A stretch of 10,669 nucleotides of DNA from Kiritimatiellia bacterium (GTDB lineage Bacteria; Verrucomicrobiota; Kiritimatiellia; RFP12; UBA1067). Under the pieces are notes generated by a model that saw nothing but the letters and a program-made list of their open reading frames with translations, was not told the DNA's origin and made no database searches. The translations under genes and the position numbers were made by a program. Below are positions 1 through 7,276 of this stretch, one piece after another; the stretch's first letter is position 1, and each line of letters starts with the position of its first letter. The stretch covers positions 1-10,669 of the forward strand of contig JAFXEA010000427.1 of the NCBI GenBank assembly GCA_017521065.1, in the 5' to 3' direction.

Positions 1-1031
1 GAGATGAACACCCATATTACAGTGCCCTGTCCCACGGCATGAGAGAAGATGAAGAGGAATATGCAGGATGCGGCAAGCATGTTCCAGCCGAATACAAACG
101 CCAATGCGCAGGAAAAGAGCGATATCAGATATCCGCATCCGCCGAGAATCAGCATCTGCCGCCGTCCTATACAGTCGATCAAAAACAATCCCGCAAAAGT
201 TCCGATACCCAGAAGCACCGTGAGCCACGCCGTAACGGCAAGAGCCGTTTCGCTCGAACACCCCGCAAGCTGGAATACGCGGCGGGCAAAATACAGAACG
301 GCGCAGATCCCGGAAAGCTGATTGAACATCGCCACACAGAACGCCAGCGATATCGGACGCAGATTCGCCCGGCAGAAGAACGAGTCATCCCGCTTCGCGC
401 AGACCTTGCCCTTCGCGTCTCTTTCCTCATCTTTCATGGCGATCCACCGCGGCGACTCGATCAGGAACGGGCAGAGCAGCGTAAAAGCAAGTGCCGGCAT
501 CGCCTCCGCTCCGAGCATCCAACGCCATGTCGCATCACCCAAACCGGCCGAACCTATCGCCCAATTGACGATCTGCGAAACCACCATGCCTATTACGATG
601 TTGAACTGGAAAAGCGCACAAAGCCGCCCCCGACATTCAACAGGTGAAATTTCCGAGATGTAGACCGGCGCCGCGATAGAAGAGATTCCAACCCCCACGC
701 CGCCGATAAACCGTGCGGCCATCAGCGAATACGGCCCGGAGGCAACTCCGCTCCATACGGCCGACAGCAGATAGAGAACGCCGACGCCAAGCAGAGTCGG
801 CTTACGTCCGAACCTGTCGCATATCTTTCCACCCGTCATCGCACCAATCACGGTACCCCACAGCGCCATGCTCATCACCCAACCGTGCATCACCGCAGTC
901 AGAGACCATACCGCCTGTATCTGTTGCTCGCCGCCGTTGATGACCGCAGTATCGTATCCGAACAGAAACCCGCCCATCGCCGCCGCGAGCGAGAGGAACC
1001 ACAGCTTCCGCCCTTTGACTTCTACATTCAT
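1..1031 (-). CDS. MFS sugar porter (GLUT/XylE-like), 3' end cut by window edge
   Basis: This is a polytopic inner-membrane sugar transporter of the major facilitator superfamily, sugar porter family. The ATG is at 1031-1029, and 343 residues are visible before the window edge. About 100-120 C-terminal residues should be missing, since the family is usually 450-470 long. Family signatures appear in order: GFLFGYDTAVINGG (residues 21-34, TM1), DRFGRKP (72-78, loop 2-3), PVYISEISPVECRGR (122-136), WRWMLG (169-174), ESPRW (192-196), NQLSG (237-241, TM7), DCIGRR (286-291) and GQGTVIWVF (334-342). An AAGGA ribosome binding site lies 10 bases upstream of the ATG. It follows the GH20-like gene by 64 bases, so it probably imports the monosaccharide released by the enzymes. 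Two oddities are a central loop of only about 28 residues between ESPRW and TM7, and cysteine 243 where XylE/GLUT proteins have a sugar-contacting asparagine. The family call is secure; the substrate cannot be told. Confidence 0.93.
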   Translation of the reverse strand, partial: MNVEVKGRKLWFLSLAAAMGGFLFGYDTAVINGGEQQIQAVWSLTAVMHGWVMSMALWGTVIGAMTGGKICDRFGRKPTLLGVGVLYLLSAVWSGVASGPYSLMAARFIGGVGVGISSIAAPVYISEISPVECRGRLCALFQFNIVIGMVVSQIVNWAIGSAGLGDATWRWMLGAEAMPALAFTLLCPFLIESPRWIAMKDEERDAKGKVCAKRDDSFFCRANLRPISLAFCVAMFNQLSGICAVLYFARRVFQLAGCSSETALAVTAWLTVLLGIGTFAGLFLIDCIGRRQMLILGGCGYLISLFSCALAFVFGWNMLAASCIFLFIFSHAVGQGTVIWVFI

Positions 1032-1041
1032 TTCACTAATT

Positions 1042-1046
1042 TCCTT
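1042..1046 (-). promoter_or_regulatory. Ribosome binding site of the MFS porter gene
   Basis: AAGGA on the minus strand lies 10 bases before the ATG at 1031. It supports this start and indicates that ordinary Shine-Dalgarno initiation is used in this operon. Confidence 0.6.
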
Positions 1047-1095
1047 ACTTAAAAGCCTTCACTGTCGGGAGAAACAGAAAGCGCCTGCGCACATT

Positions 1096-2250
1096 TCACC
1101 CTTTTTTCGGGAAATACCTCCGCTTCGCGTCGGCAAACTGCCTTATGCCGCGCTGCATCATCGGCCATTCCTCCTTATAGGACCTCGCCCAAGGAGCGGT
1201 AAGCACCCCTTTCACAAGAGATGGATCAAGTTTCTCGGAGACAAACGAAAGCATGGCCTCCGAAGCCGTGTTTTTGCTCCAGTTGGACGTGCACGGCATC
1301 ATCTCAAAGCCGGCCTTGTTCAATTCCATGATGGAAGCGGCGAGATTGTCCTGCGACTCCCAGCTGTCGAGTTTCTTCTCGAGCTCAGATCTCCACCTGA
1401 GATTCTTTTCCGAGAAGTCATCACCGTAATACCAAGGGATCTGCAGAACGTTTTTCGTCATGCGTTTGAAAAATTCTTCGCGTCCGCCGCACATCTTGTC
1501 AGACCACATCATGGCCCGCGAACCATGCTTTTCAACCAGACTTATCACATAGAAAAGATCATGCCACCAGAGATCGCCCTGACGTATGACCATGAGCTGA
1601 CGGTCCTCATGGGCAATAGGAATCTCTTCATCAAAGCCTATGTGGAAATACCGGGGATTGCCGAAAACCTCAACCGTATCGCGTATCACATCGGCGACAA
1701 CCTCATAGTAGCGCTTAGTGGACGTCATGTAGTGGTATTCCTTGAGCCACTGGTCGTGCCCCGTTGAAAAATTGAGTTTGGGCACTGGTTCAAGCCCCAT
1801 GGAACGCAGTCTGGCGAGTTCAGCCGACAGTTTCTCCGGACTCCAGCTGCCCTTGACCCAAAGCTCGGGATGGCTCGGATACGCATACGCCTCCCCAAGG
1901 TCTATCATGACAAGATTGAGACCTTCGGATTTCATCAAGCCGGTAGATTCGCGCCAAACAGCATCATCCACTCTTGAAAAACCATAAACCCGACGCGGCA
2001 TGAGACCATGATCGTCCAATTTGTCATCGGGATACATTTTTGCAAGAGCTTCCGCCGATGCCGGTATCTTAGACTGATCCGGTGTCCAATCGCCACAAAT
2101 GTTGCCACCAAGATGCAACAACACTCCAAAAGCCTTATCTCCGGCGATTGCCGGTGCGCCCGATATCGGAGACGCACACCCGCCGAGCGCTGCCGCGCCG
2201 CCTGCAAATGTTGCCATCTTGATAAATTCTCTTCTGTTCTGCTCTTTCAT
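1096..2250 (-). CDS. Tat-exported lipoprotein with GH20-like TIM barrel
   Basis: This 384-residue protein begins with a twin-arginine signal (RREFIK, residues 6-11), a hydrophobic AFAGGAA-type stretch and a lipobox ending LGGC with Cys25. It is therefore probably exported folded and lipid-anchored. From about residue 40 it reads as a TIM barrel. YFHIGFDEE (201-209) closely matches the H-x-G-G-D-E strand of GH20 beta-hexosaminidases, which makes D207-E208 the likely substrate-positioning Asp and acid/base Glu. KLNFSTGHDQWL (158-169), MMWSDKM (247-253) and SWESQDN (296-302) fit other barrel strand ends. It is shorter than typical GH20 enzymes and lacks an obvious N-terminal GH20b domain. The likely role is cleavage of an N-acetylhexosamine or related terminal sugar outside the cytoplasm, but the specificity is inferred. 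It could be a distinct GH20-like family not yet characterised. An AGGA ribosome site lies 8 bases before the ATG. It sits between the GDSL esterase and the sugar porter, 64 bases from each. Confidence 0.85.
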   Translation of the reverse strand: MKEQNRREFIKMATFAGGAAALGGCASPISGAPAIAGDKAFGVLLHLGGNICGDWTPDQSKIPASAEALAKMYPDDKLDDHGLMPRRVYGFSRVDDAVWRESTGLMKSEGLNLVMIDLGEAYAYPSHPELWVKGSWSPEKLSAELARLRSMGLEPVPKLNFSTGHDQWLKEYHYMTSTKRYYEVVADVIRDTVEVFGNPRYFHIGFDEEIPIAHEDRQLMVIRQGDLWWHDLFYVISLVEKHGSRAMMWSDKMCGGREEFFKRMTKNVLQIPWYYGDDFSEKNLRWRSELEKKLDSWESQDNLAASIMELNKAGFEMMPCTSNWSKNTASEAMLSFVSEKLDPSLVKGVLTAPWARSYKEEWPMMQRGIRQFADAKRRYFPKKG

Positions 2251-2258
2251 GGACGTTA

Positions 2259-2262
2259 TCCT
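2259..2262 (-). promoter_or_regulatory. Ribosome binding site of the GH20-like lipoprotein gene
   Basis: AGGA (within ACAGGATAAC, minus strand) lies 8 bases upstream of the ATG at 2250. It supports the start that gives a complete Tat/lipobox leader. Confidence 0.6.
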
Positions 2263-2314
2263 GTTTTATCTGATTTAAACTTTTCAACACGGCTGCATTT
2301 CCGCCGCAAAACGC

Positions 2315-3646
2315 CTACCGCCACGGCGCGGTGAATATATCCTCGATTAATGCGTCCGCAAAAAAGACGAGTCCGCGCGGATCCGGATGATTTATGTCAT
2401 TGCACAGAAGCGTCATGTACGGGAGACCCTGTCTCCACAATCTCCCCCAACGTTTGGACGCATCGGCAAGCGCTATGCCGTGTTTTTGTGCAAAATCTCT
2501 AAGACAGGGAACAAACGTCCTTTTATCTTCATCGCAGTTTTTCTGCGAAACGATTTTCATCTGTTCCGGACGAGCGTAACTCGGAGTCATGATTATCCAT
2601 TCAATACCCTGTTCCCTGAATCTGGCCAGATAGACGTCCTCATAAAGTTTCTTCAACTGCTCCGGAGTCCGGCATATGGAGAAGTCGTTCAGGAACTCGC
2701 TTATCACCAGATCCGGCTTCACATCCAGGATGGCCTTCTTGAAATTTCTGGGGCTCTCCGGTGGCGCATTCAGAAAATCACGCGAATGGTGCCCATCCCA
2801 ACCGGCCGTCAGAAGCTCAATTTCCGCCTTGGGGAAAATTTTGCGGAGTCTGCCGACAAACACTTCTTGCCAGCGCTTGCTCTTGTCCGTAAGGTAGTAG
2901 TCTAGCGTCTCGGTTATGCTGTCCCCCCAGGCTAGAATGCGGACTTTCCCGCCGTTCTTGAGTTTTGTCATCGTTTTCGGCACTAGACGCGCCGCTACGG
3001 TATCCCCGTACGGCGATATCGTATGCTGAACAGGATAGGAATCTTCCAGAACGGGAAACACATTCTCCGTCGTCAACCGTTTCGTCTGTGCATCTACATA
3101 GACATTAAGGACCCGCCTCTCGCCCTTCACCGTCTCCGGTGGCAACGGCGTCGCCACATGCGGCGTACCCTTGCGATAGACGAGCCTACCGGACGCGTTG
3201 CGCAAGACAGAGTCTATCCGCCGCATACGATATGCATAATCGGCGAAAACCCGATCCCCGGGGCCGATACGGCCCTTCTCCAGCCGGCCGAAGAGCCCCC
3301 AGGGGCCGTCAATCTCATAATCGACGCCGCGCACAAGCAGCCTTCCCTTCGCATCGCGAAACTTCACGGATTCCGGCACAAGCGCGAATTTTACCGAACA
3401 TCCGAGCGCATAAACACCTTTAAACTGCCGTCCGCGGAAACATTCGTACTTCTTCGGATTGAAAATCGGCAGCTTTTCCTGACGCTCTCCAGCAACCGAA
3501 ACACGCGGCGGCGGATCGACCCTGCAGGAAAGCGCCCTGCCGCCATCCTTCACCAGAAGCTCCCAATCCCCTGAGACGACCCACTCCGCCGCACAGAGCC
3601 CCGGGAGGCCCGACATTGCCGCAACCAACGCGAACAGCATTTTCAT
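2315..3646 (-). CDS. Secreted SGNH/GDSL-type esterase with N-terminal beta-rich region
   Basis: The start chosen is ATG 3646 (443 residues). GTG 3652 and ATG 3640 are in-frame alternatives, and none has a clearly better ribosome site. The N-terminus MKMLFALVAAMSGLPGLCAA is a signal peptide, probably cut after CAA. Residues about 20-215 form a large region rich in predicted beta strands that I do not recognise. The catalytic SGNH domain follows: AWGDSITE (block I, Ser243), AGWDGHHSRDFL around residues 281-292 (block II glycine), SEFLNDF (block III, Asn320) and CNDINHPDPRG (block V, with Asp417 and His420 in the D-x-x-H arrangement). All four blocks are present, so the enzyme should be active. 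Family members remove acetyl or other ester groups from glycans, so here it probably de-esterifies the polysaccharide attacked by its neighbours. The gene starts 24 bases after the beta-helix gene and ends naturally in TAG (2317-2315), which shows that TAG is used as a normal stop in this genome. Confidence 0.88.
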   Translation of the reverse strand: MKMLFALVAAMSGLPGLCAAEWVVSGDWELLVKDGGRALSCRVDPPPRVSVAGERQEKLPIFNPKKYECFRGRQFKGVYALGCSVKFALVPESVKFRDAKGRLLVRGVDYEIDGPWGLFGRLEKGRIGPGDRVFADYAYRMRRIDSVLRNASGRLVYRKGTPHVATPLPPETVKGERRVLNVYVDAQTKRLTTENVFPVLEDSYPVQHTISPYGDTVAARLVPKTMTKLKNGGKVRILAWGDSITETLDYYLTDKSKRWQEVFVGRLRKIFPKAEIELLTAGWDGHHSRDFLNAPPESPRNFKKAILDVKPDLVISEFLNDFSICRTPEQLKKLYEDVYLARFREQGIEWIIMTPSYARPEQMKIVSQKNCDEDKRTFVPCLRDFAQKHGIALADASKRWGRLWRQGLPYMTLLCNDINHPDPRGLVFFADALIEDIFTAPWR

Positions 3647-3670
3647 TTGCACGTTACCCGTTCCGGAATT

Positions 3671-6112
3671 TCACTTCTCGGGACGTACGCCCGCCGTCGA
3701 CCAGTCGAAAGGCTTGAAGCCGAGCGCCAAGGCGGGCGATCCGGGTTTCAGACGAAAATCCAGCCTGTCGGGATCGGCGAACATGGGATCGGCATACTTG
3801 CCGCACACCTCCTGACCGCTCTTCTTCCAGCCCTCCCAGTCCTTGCCGTCGAAATCGGGCTTTCCGGCCGCATCCCACCAGAGATTCCCCGCCCATACGC
3901 CGCGCAGCGCATACTCGCCCGCGGACTTCAATTTTCCAACGAGAGGAGCGCCCTTGACATAGACGATGTTGTTCACGAAATCGTACGCCCCCGGCATGTC
4001 GCCGTAGCGCACCGTGGTCATGCGCACGGCTCCCGTGCGGCGATTGAACGCGAAAATGTTGTTGCGGATCAGATTACCCGTACCGTAATGCTGATGGAAG
4101 CCGCCGTCATCAGTATTCCACACGAGATTGCGCTCAAAAAGAATCCCTTCGGAACCTTCGTCCGTGTAAAGCCCCCATCCTCCATAGCTGTGCGCCGTCA
4201 CATTGTAGATGACATTGTCGGTGATGCGGTTGCCGAAACCTGTGCCGTTGCAGTATACGCCGCCCATGTCCGTCATGCCGGCCCCGCCGAGATCGTGGAT
4301 GCGGTTGAACGTAACGCGGATGCGCTGGGTCGGACTGCCCGCATAGCCCCATGTCCATCCGATCTCGATTCCGGAATAATTGAAATTGCATATCTCGTTG
4401 TGCGTGAGCGTAACGTCGCTGGCGTGGGCCACAACGATGCCGATGCCTTCCGGGTTGAAACGGCCGCCGTTTCTTATCGTGCAATCCTCCACGGTGATGA
4501 ATGCCGTGGACATCGGACCTTTCTTCTCGATGATCCTGCGGGTCATGCTCTCGCCGGGCGGAGGGATGCCGCGTGCGGCGGATGAACCAATCCAAATGCC
4601 ACCGGCGCCGAGATCCTCAAAAACGCATCTGCTCACACGGTTGGACTGGCACCCATCATAGAATCGCATGCCGTAGTTCCCCGTCATGCGGAAAGCGCAT
4701 TTTGAAAAATCCACGTGCCTCGTCCCCGTCTGGGAAACGCACCCGTCCGACTCCATGGCCGCCTGGTAATAGCGCGACTGGGTAGGGCCCTTCGCGCCAC
4801 CGGTCGGATCCGAACCGTTGAATTCGATGCTTTCAAAGGATATGTCCGTGACAAAGCGCCCTTTGGACGGTTCGCCGCGAAAATCCACAAGACGGGAAAG
4901 TTTCGAAAGGCTCGTAACCGCGACGATCTTGTCCGGTCTCTCGCCGGGAAGCGGAATATACTTCACCTTGCCATCCTTCACATCATAAAACCATTCGCCC
5001 GGCGCGTCAAAGCCGGCCCTGACGTTCTCGAAATAGAAAAGAGAATCCTTCGTCCATCTGCACCATCCGCTGGTATTGCCTATGCCCTCGGTAACCGTCG
5101 TCATTGTCTTCGCATCGACCGATTTGATCGTTCTGCGCATCTCGCTCCAGTAGCAGATGGAAAACTGCTGCGCCATCGCAAGCTCCTCGGGGGTCATCGC
5201 CGCCAAAGCCGCCATCTCCGTCTTGTTGGTGAAAACGGCTTCGCGGCGCTCAAGGGCTCTTCCCTCCGCATCTTTGAACGGGGTCACCTTAGCCGATGCA
5301 CAGCTCAAAAAACCCTTGTTCGGAATCCGGGCGCGCTGAGCGCGCCTGCCGTTGATCCACAACTGTTCGAAGTGAATAGGTTTTCCGTCTGCTCCTTTCG
5401 GAATATCAGCCGCCCACACGCCGTCCTTTCCAACCTTCCAGGGTCCAATCCTACCGGCACCCGTGAATACCGCTCCCTTCTCTCCGATCCACCTGACCGG
5501 AGCATCCGGCGTTCCGGAATCCTCCGGTTTGAAAACAAGCGTCTCGTCCAGCACATACCATCCCCTCTTGACGCGCACCGTCCATCGAGACGCATCGCCT
5601 TTCGCCTTTGCGGCCCGTATCGTCTCTATCGCGGCACGGGGCGTCATGCCTTCCGGAGAAACCGTCAATGTACGGTTCGCAACCTTCGCAACAGCGCCTT
5701 TCGCCGCCTTAGCGCCAAGGAAGAGCTCCAACGCGCGAACGCGGACACCCTCAGCCATTCCGACGGAAATTTTGTTGACTTTATCTTTCAGCGCACTGAC
5801 CGGAAAATAAAGCCGGCAAGCGAGCGTCGGCACAAGATTGGCATGGCGAGGACGCAACCAGCCCTGTATGTCGGCAGGCATCCTCTTCACCGCCTTTATT
5901 CCGTTGAGCCTGACCGTTTCCGGCAGCGAAGGATCGACTTTGCCGTCAAATGCAATCTGCAGATAAACCTCGCTCGGCTCACCGACCTTCCCGATTTTCA
6001 GATCAAAAACGGCTTTCTTGTCGAGTTTGACCGGAAGCTTGTTGGGAGACGTCATTCCCGCAGGCACCGAATCGCTGTATGTGAAAGGATACGAACGGGC
6101 CTCAGCGCGCAC
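3671..6112 (-). CDS. Beta-sandwich plus right-handed parallel beta-helix (GH141-like) protein lacking a signal peptide
   Basis: This 813-residue frame is open from a GTG (6112) to TGA. Residues 1-133 look like a small beta-sandwich (SEVYLQIAFDG, TVRLNG, CRLYFPVSALK, VRALELFLG), of the kind that follows the barrel in GHL10-like enzymes. From about residue 148 it is a GH141-like beta-helix: TLTVSPEG, VRVKRGWYVLDETLVF, EDSGTPDAPVRWIG (197-210), RAQRARIPN (257-265), FDAPGEWFYD (368-377), then parallel beta-helix rungs over about 420-700, including GAGMTDMGGVYCNG, WGLYTDEGSEG and GGFHQHYGTGNLIRNNIF. Asp615 and Asp651 are candidate catalytic acids, judged by their position in these conserved motifs. 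The C-terminus (DPMFADP, LDFRLKPGSPALALGF) is the family's normal ending. Founding GH141 members are an alpha-L-fucosidase acting on rhamnogalacturonan II and a xylanase; the substrate here is unknown. It is odd that a periplasmic or extracellular enzyme has no export signal. The frame continues upstream to a TAG that is also the stop of the preceding gene, so this is probably the back half of a split protein. Confidence 0.82.
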   Translation of the reverse strand: MRAEARSYPFTYSDSVPAGMTSPNKLPVKLDKKAVFDLKIGKVGEPSEVYLQIAFDGKVDPSLPETVRLNGIKAVKRMPADIQGWLRPRHANLVPTLACRLYFPVSALKDKVNKISVGMAEGVRVRALELFLGAKAAKGAVAKVANRTLTVSPEGMTPRAAIETIRAAKAKGDASRWTVRVKRGWYVLDETLVFKPEDSGTPDAPVRWIGEKGAVFTGAGRIGPWKVGKDGVWAADIPKGADGKPIHFEQLWINGRRAQRARIPNKGFLSCASAKVTPFKDAEGRALERREAVFTNKTEMAALAAMTPEELAMAQQFSICYWSEMRRTIKSVDAKTMTTVTEGIGNTSGWCRWTKDSLFYFENVRAGFDAPGEWFYDVKDGKVKYIPLPGERPDKIVAVTSLSKLSRLVDFRGEPSKGRFVTDISFESIEFNGSDPTGGAKGPTQSRYYQAAMESDGCVSQTGTRHVDFSKCAFRMTGNYGMRFYDGCQSNRVSRCVFEDLGAGGIWIGSSAARGIPPPGESMTRRIIEKKGPMSTAFITVEDCTIRNGGRFNPEGIGIVVAHASDVTLTHNEICNFNYSGIEIGWTWGYAGSPTQRIRVTFNRIHDLGGAGMTDMGGVYCNGTGFGNRITDNVIYNVTAHSYGGWGLYTDEGSEGILFERNLVWNTDDGGFHQHYGTGNLIRNNIFAFNRRTGAVRMTTVRYGDMPGAYDFVNNIVYVKGAPLVGKLKSAGEYALRGVWAGNLWWDAAGKPDFDGKDWEGWKKSGQEVCGKYADPMFADPDRLDFRLKPGSPALALGFKPFDWSTAGVRPEK

Positions 6113-6119
6113 AGCCGCT

Positions 6120-6124
6120 TCACC
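6120..6124 (-). promoter_or_regulatory. Possible reinitiation ribosome site before GTG 6112
   Basis: GGTGA on the minus strand lies 7 bases before the GTG at 6112 and 13-17 bases past the upstream TAG. It could permit translational reinitiation after the amber codon, but it is weak and lies within the presumed former coding frame, so it may be coincidental. Confidence 0.25.
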
Positions 6125-6136
6125 GGGGATTCCGTC

Positions 6137-6139
6137 CTA
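6137..6139 (-). other. In-frame amber codon separating TIM-barrel and beta-helix halves
   Basis: The TAG that ends the GHL10-like gene is in the same frame as the downstream beta-helix gene. After it come eight sense codons (DGIPGEAA) and then the GTG used as the start of the next gene. From ATG 7252 to TGA 3671 the frame is 1194 codons long with this single internal stop. The sequence flanking the stop (SMRFVQ, stop, DGIPGEAAVRAEARSYPF) reads as a continuous linker between a barrel and its beta-sandwich. It may be a recent nonsense mutation, a sequencing or assembly error, or a leaky stop. Confidence 0.8.
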
Positions 6140-7252
6140 CTGGACAAACCTCATGCTCTGGTCACCCGGATTGTAGCGGAAGAAATTGAATCCGTAGAAA
6201 TCGCGGACGCCTTCAGCGTACATGCGCTCGAAGAAACCTGCGCACTGGGCGCGGCTGGCTCCACGAAGATGGAAATCGTACGGATCGAGCATAACGCCCG
6301 CCCTGTCGAAACTCACTATGAACTTAACCATCGGATTAGCCGCCGAAAGCGCGGTACGGAACTCCTCGCACTCCAGTCCAGAATCGTTCGTGTTGAAGAA
6401 CGCACCTGACACAACCCAGTCGACAAGACCCTCCTTCGCCCAGGCGACTGCATCCGTTCCGAGATTCTTCGCCATCGCCATACGCGATGCCACCCGCACG
6501 CCGAGAAGGATCTTTTTGCCGCGTTTCGCGGAAAACTCGTCGACAAGCTTGCGCATCTCGCGCATATACATGGTCAGGTATTTTGCGCCGTCCCCGCGCT
6601 TTTCGATCTCGGGAGAGAGATGGCGCGGAAAACGCTGCCAGTCGCATTCGAACCCGTCAACATCCCACCGTCCGAGCATTTCGCGGGCAAGGGCGAGTGC
6701 GCGGTCGCGTACGGCCTTGTGCTGAAAGTCGAGTGCCGCAGGCTCCCACGGATGTCCGCCTTTCTTGTCAAAACCGGGAACGCGCCGGTATTCAGGATGT
6801 TTCAGCCAGAATGTGGAAGTGTTGCTTGTCTTACGCCCTCCGATGTGATGCACATCGTTCATGCGCTGGCTCAGCCAGGGGGAAATTCCCTTCTGCCGCG
6901 AACGGTCGATCCATATCTGCACATAGTCGACACCGCGTTCCATCAGGAGCTTCGTGTTTGCGACCTGGGGGATCGACGGCGTCTCCAGTTCCGGATCGGT
7001 ACGGTAGCAGGTATCCCACACCTTCGAATCGTAATAGGCGGTATGCGCGTTGGGACAGATGAAAAAGTGCGTATTCTTTCCGATATTCACCAGATCGAAA
7101 TACTCCTTTGCACCTTCCTCTGTCATCTTCTCAGCCGGCATCCTCGCCTGAAACTCGGTCGGATCCTGATTCAGAATAAGCATTCCGCGCTCAAGGTCAG
7201 CCAAGACGCCGAGCATCATCAGTGAAACGGTGGACAATAAAATTTTCTTCAT
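6137..7252 (-). CDS. Secreted GHL10-like TIM-barrel glycoside hydrolase-like protein, probably C-terminally truncated by TAG
   Basis: This 371-residue protein starts at ATG 7252 with an AAGGA site 8 bases upstream and a short signal peptide (MKKILLSTVSLMMLGVLA). The body is a TIM barrel of the GHL10-like kind common in Planctomycetes, Verrucomicrobia and Lentisphaerae. Seen in order are a VQIWID strand (111-116), SPWLSQRMNDVHH (124-136), an ALDFQHKAVRDRALALARE helix (173-191), RWDVDGFECDWQRFP (195-209), which is the typical DVDG-x-E-x-D-W strand end with acidic residues E202 and D204, then VASRMAM, WVVSGAFFNTND (279-290), FIVSFDRAG and a final strand, FYGFNFFRY. The product stops right after that last barrel strand, where relatives normally continue into a linker and C-terminal beta-sandwich. 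That domain is found instead at the start of the next open frame. It is probably a polysaccharide hydrolase or binding barrel; no specific reaction can be assigned. It follows the giant repeat protein by 24 bases. Confidence 0.82.
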   Translation of the reverse strand: MKKILLSTVSLMMLGVLADLERGMLILNQDPTEFQARMPAEKMTEEGAKEYFDLVNIGKNTHFFICPNAHTAYYDSKVWDTCYRTDPELETPSIPQVANTKLLMERGVDYVQIWIDRSRQKGISPWLSQRMNDVHHIGGRKTSNTSTFWLKHPEYRRVPGFDKKGGHPWEPAALDFQHKAVRDRALALAREMLGRWDVDGFECDWQRFPRHLSPEIEKRGDGAKYLTMYMREMRKLVDEFSAKRGKKILLGVRVASRMAMAKNLGTDAVAWAKEGLVDWVVSGAFFNTNDSGLECEEFRTALSAANPMVKFIVSFDRAGVMLDPYDFHLRGASRAQCAGFFERMYAEGVRDFYGFNFFRYNPGDQSMRFVQ

Positions 7253-7260
7253 CTTCTATT

Positions 7261-7265
7261 TCCTT
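7261..7265 (-). promoter_or_regulatory. Ribosome binding site of the GHL10-like gene
   Basis: AAGGA on the minus strand sits 8 bases before ATG 7252, inside the 24-base gap after the giant repeat gene. It is the best ribosome site in the window and fixes this start. Confidence 0.7.
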
Positions 7266-7276
7266 TTATCAGTCCG

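Noticed and set aside
1032..1095. Terminator between the GH20-like gene and the porter
   Set aside because: Only a tiny GCGC-AG-GCGC palindrome is visible, with no T-run following on the minus strand.
2251..2314. Possible internal promoter (TTGAAA followed by AT-rich bases) in the 64-base gap
   Set aside because: A TTGAAA is present, but no -10 box lies at suitable spacing and there is no other support; the gap is small enough for a simple operon.
2315..2317. Possibility that TAG is reassigned to an amino acid in this organism
   Set aside because: The GDSL gene terminates at TAG right at the expected end of the SGNH domain, and reading through it gives an unrelated tail that runs into the next gene.
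3581..3646. Lipobox in the GDSL esterase leader (LPGLC)
   Set aside because: Leucine directly before the cysteine does not fit a lipobox; an ordinary signal peptidase I site after CAA fits better.
4715..6409. 564-codon plus-strand open frame opposite the GH141-like and GHL10-like genes
   Set aside because: It is antisense to two clearly coding frames, has an arginine-rich low-complexity style with no recognisable fold, and is explained by codon bias of the minus-strand genes.
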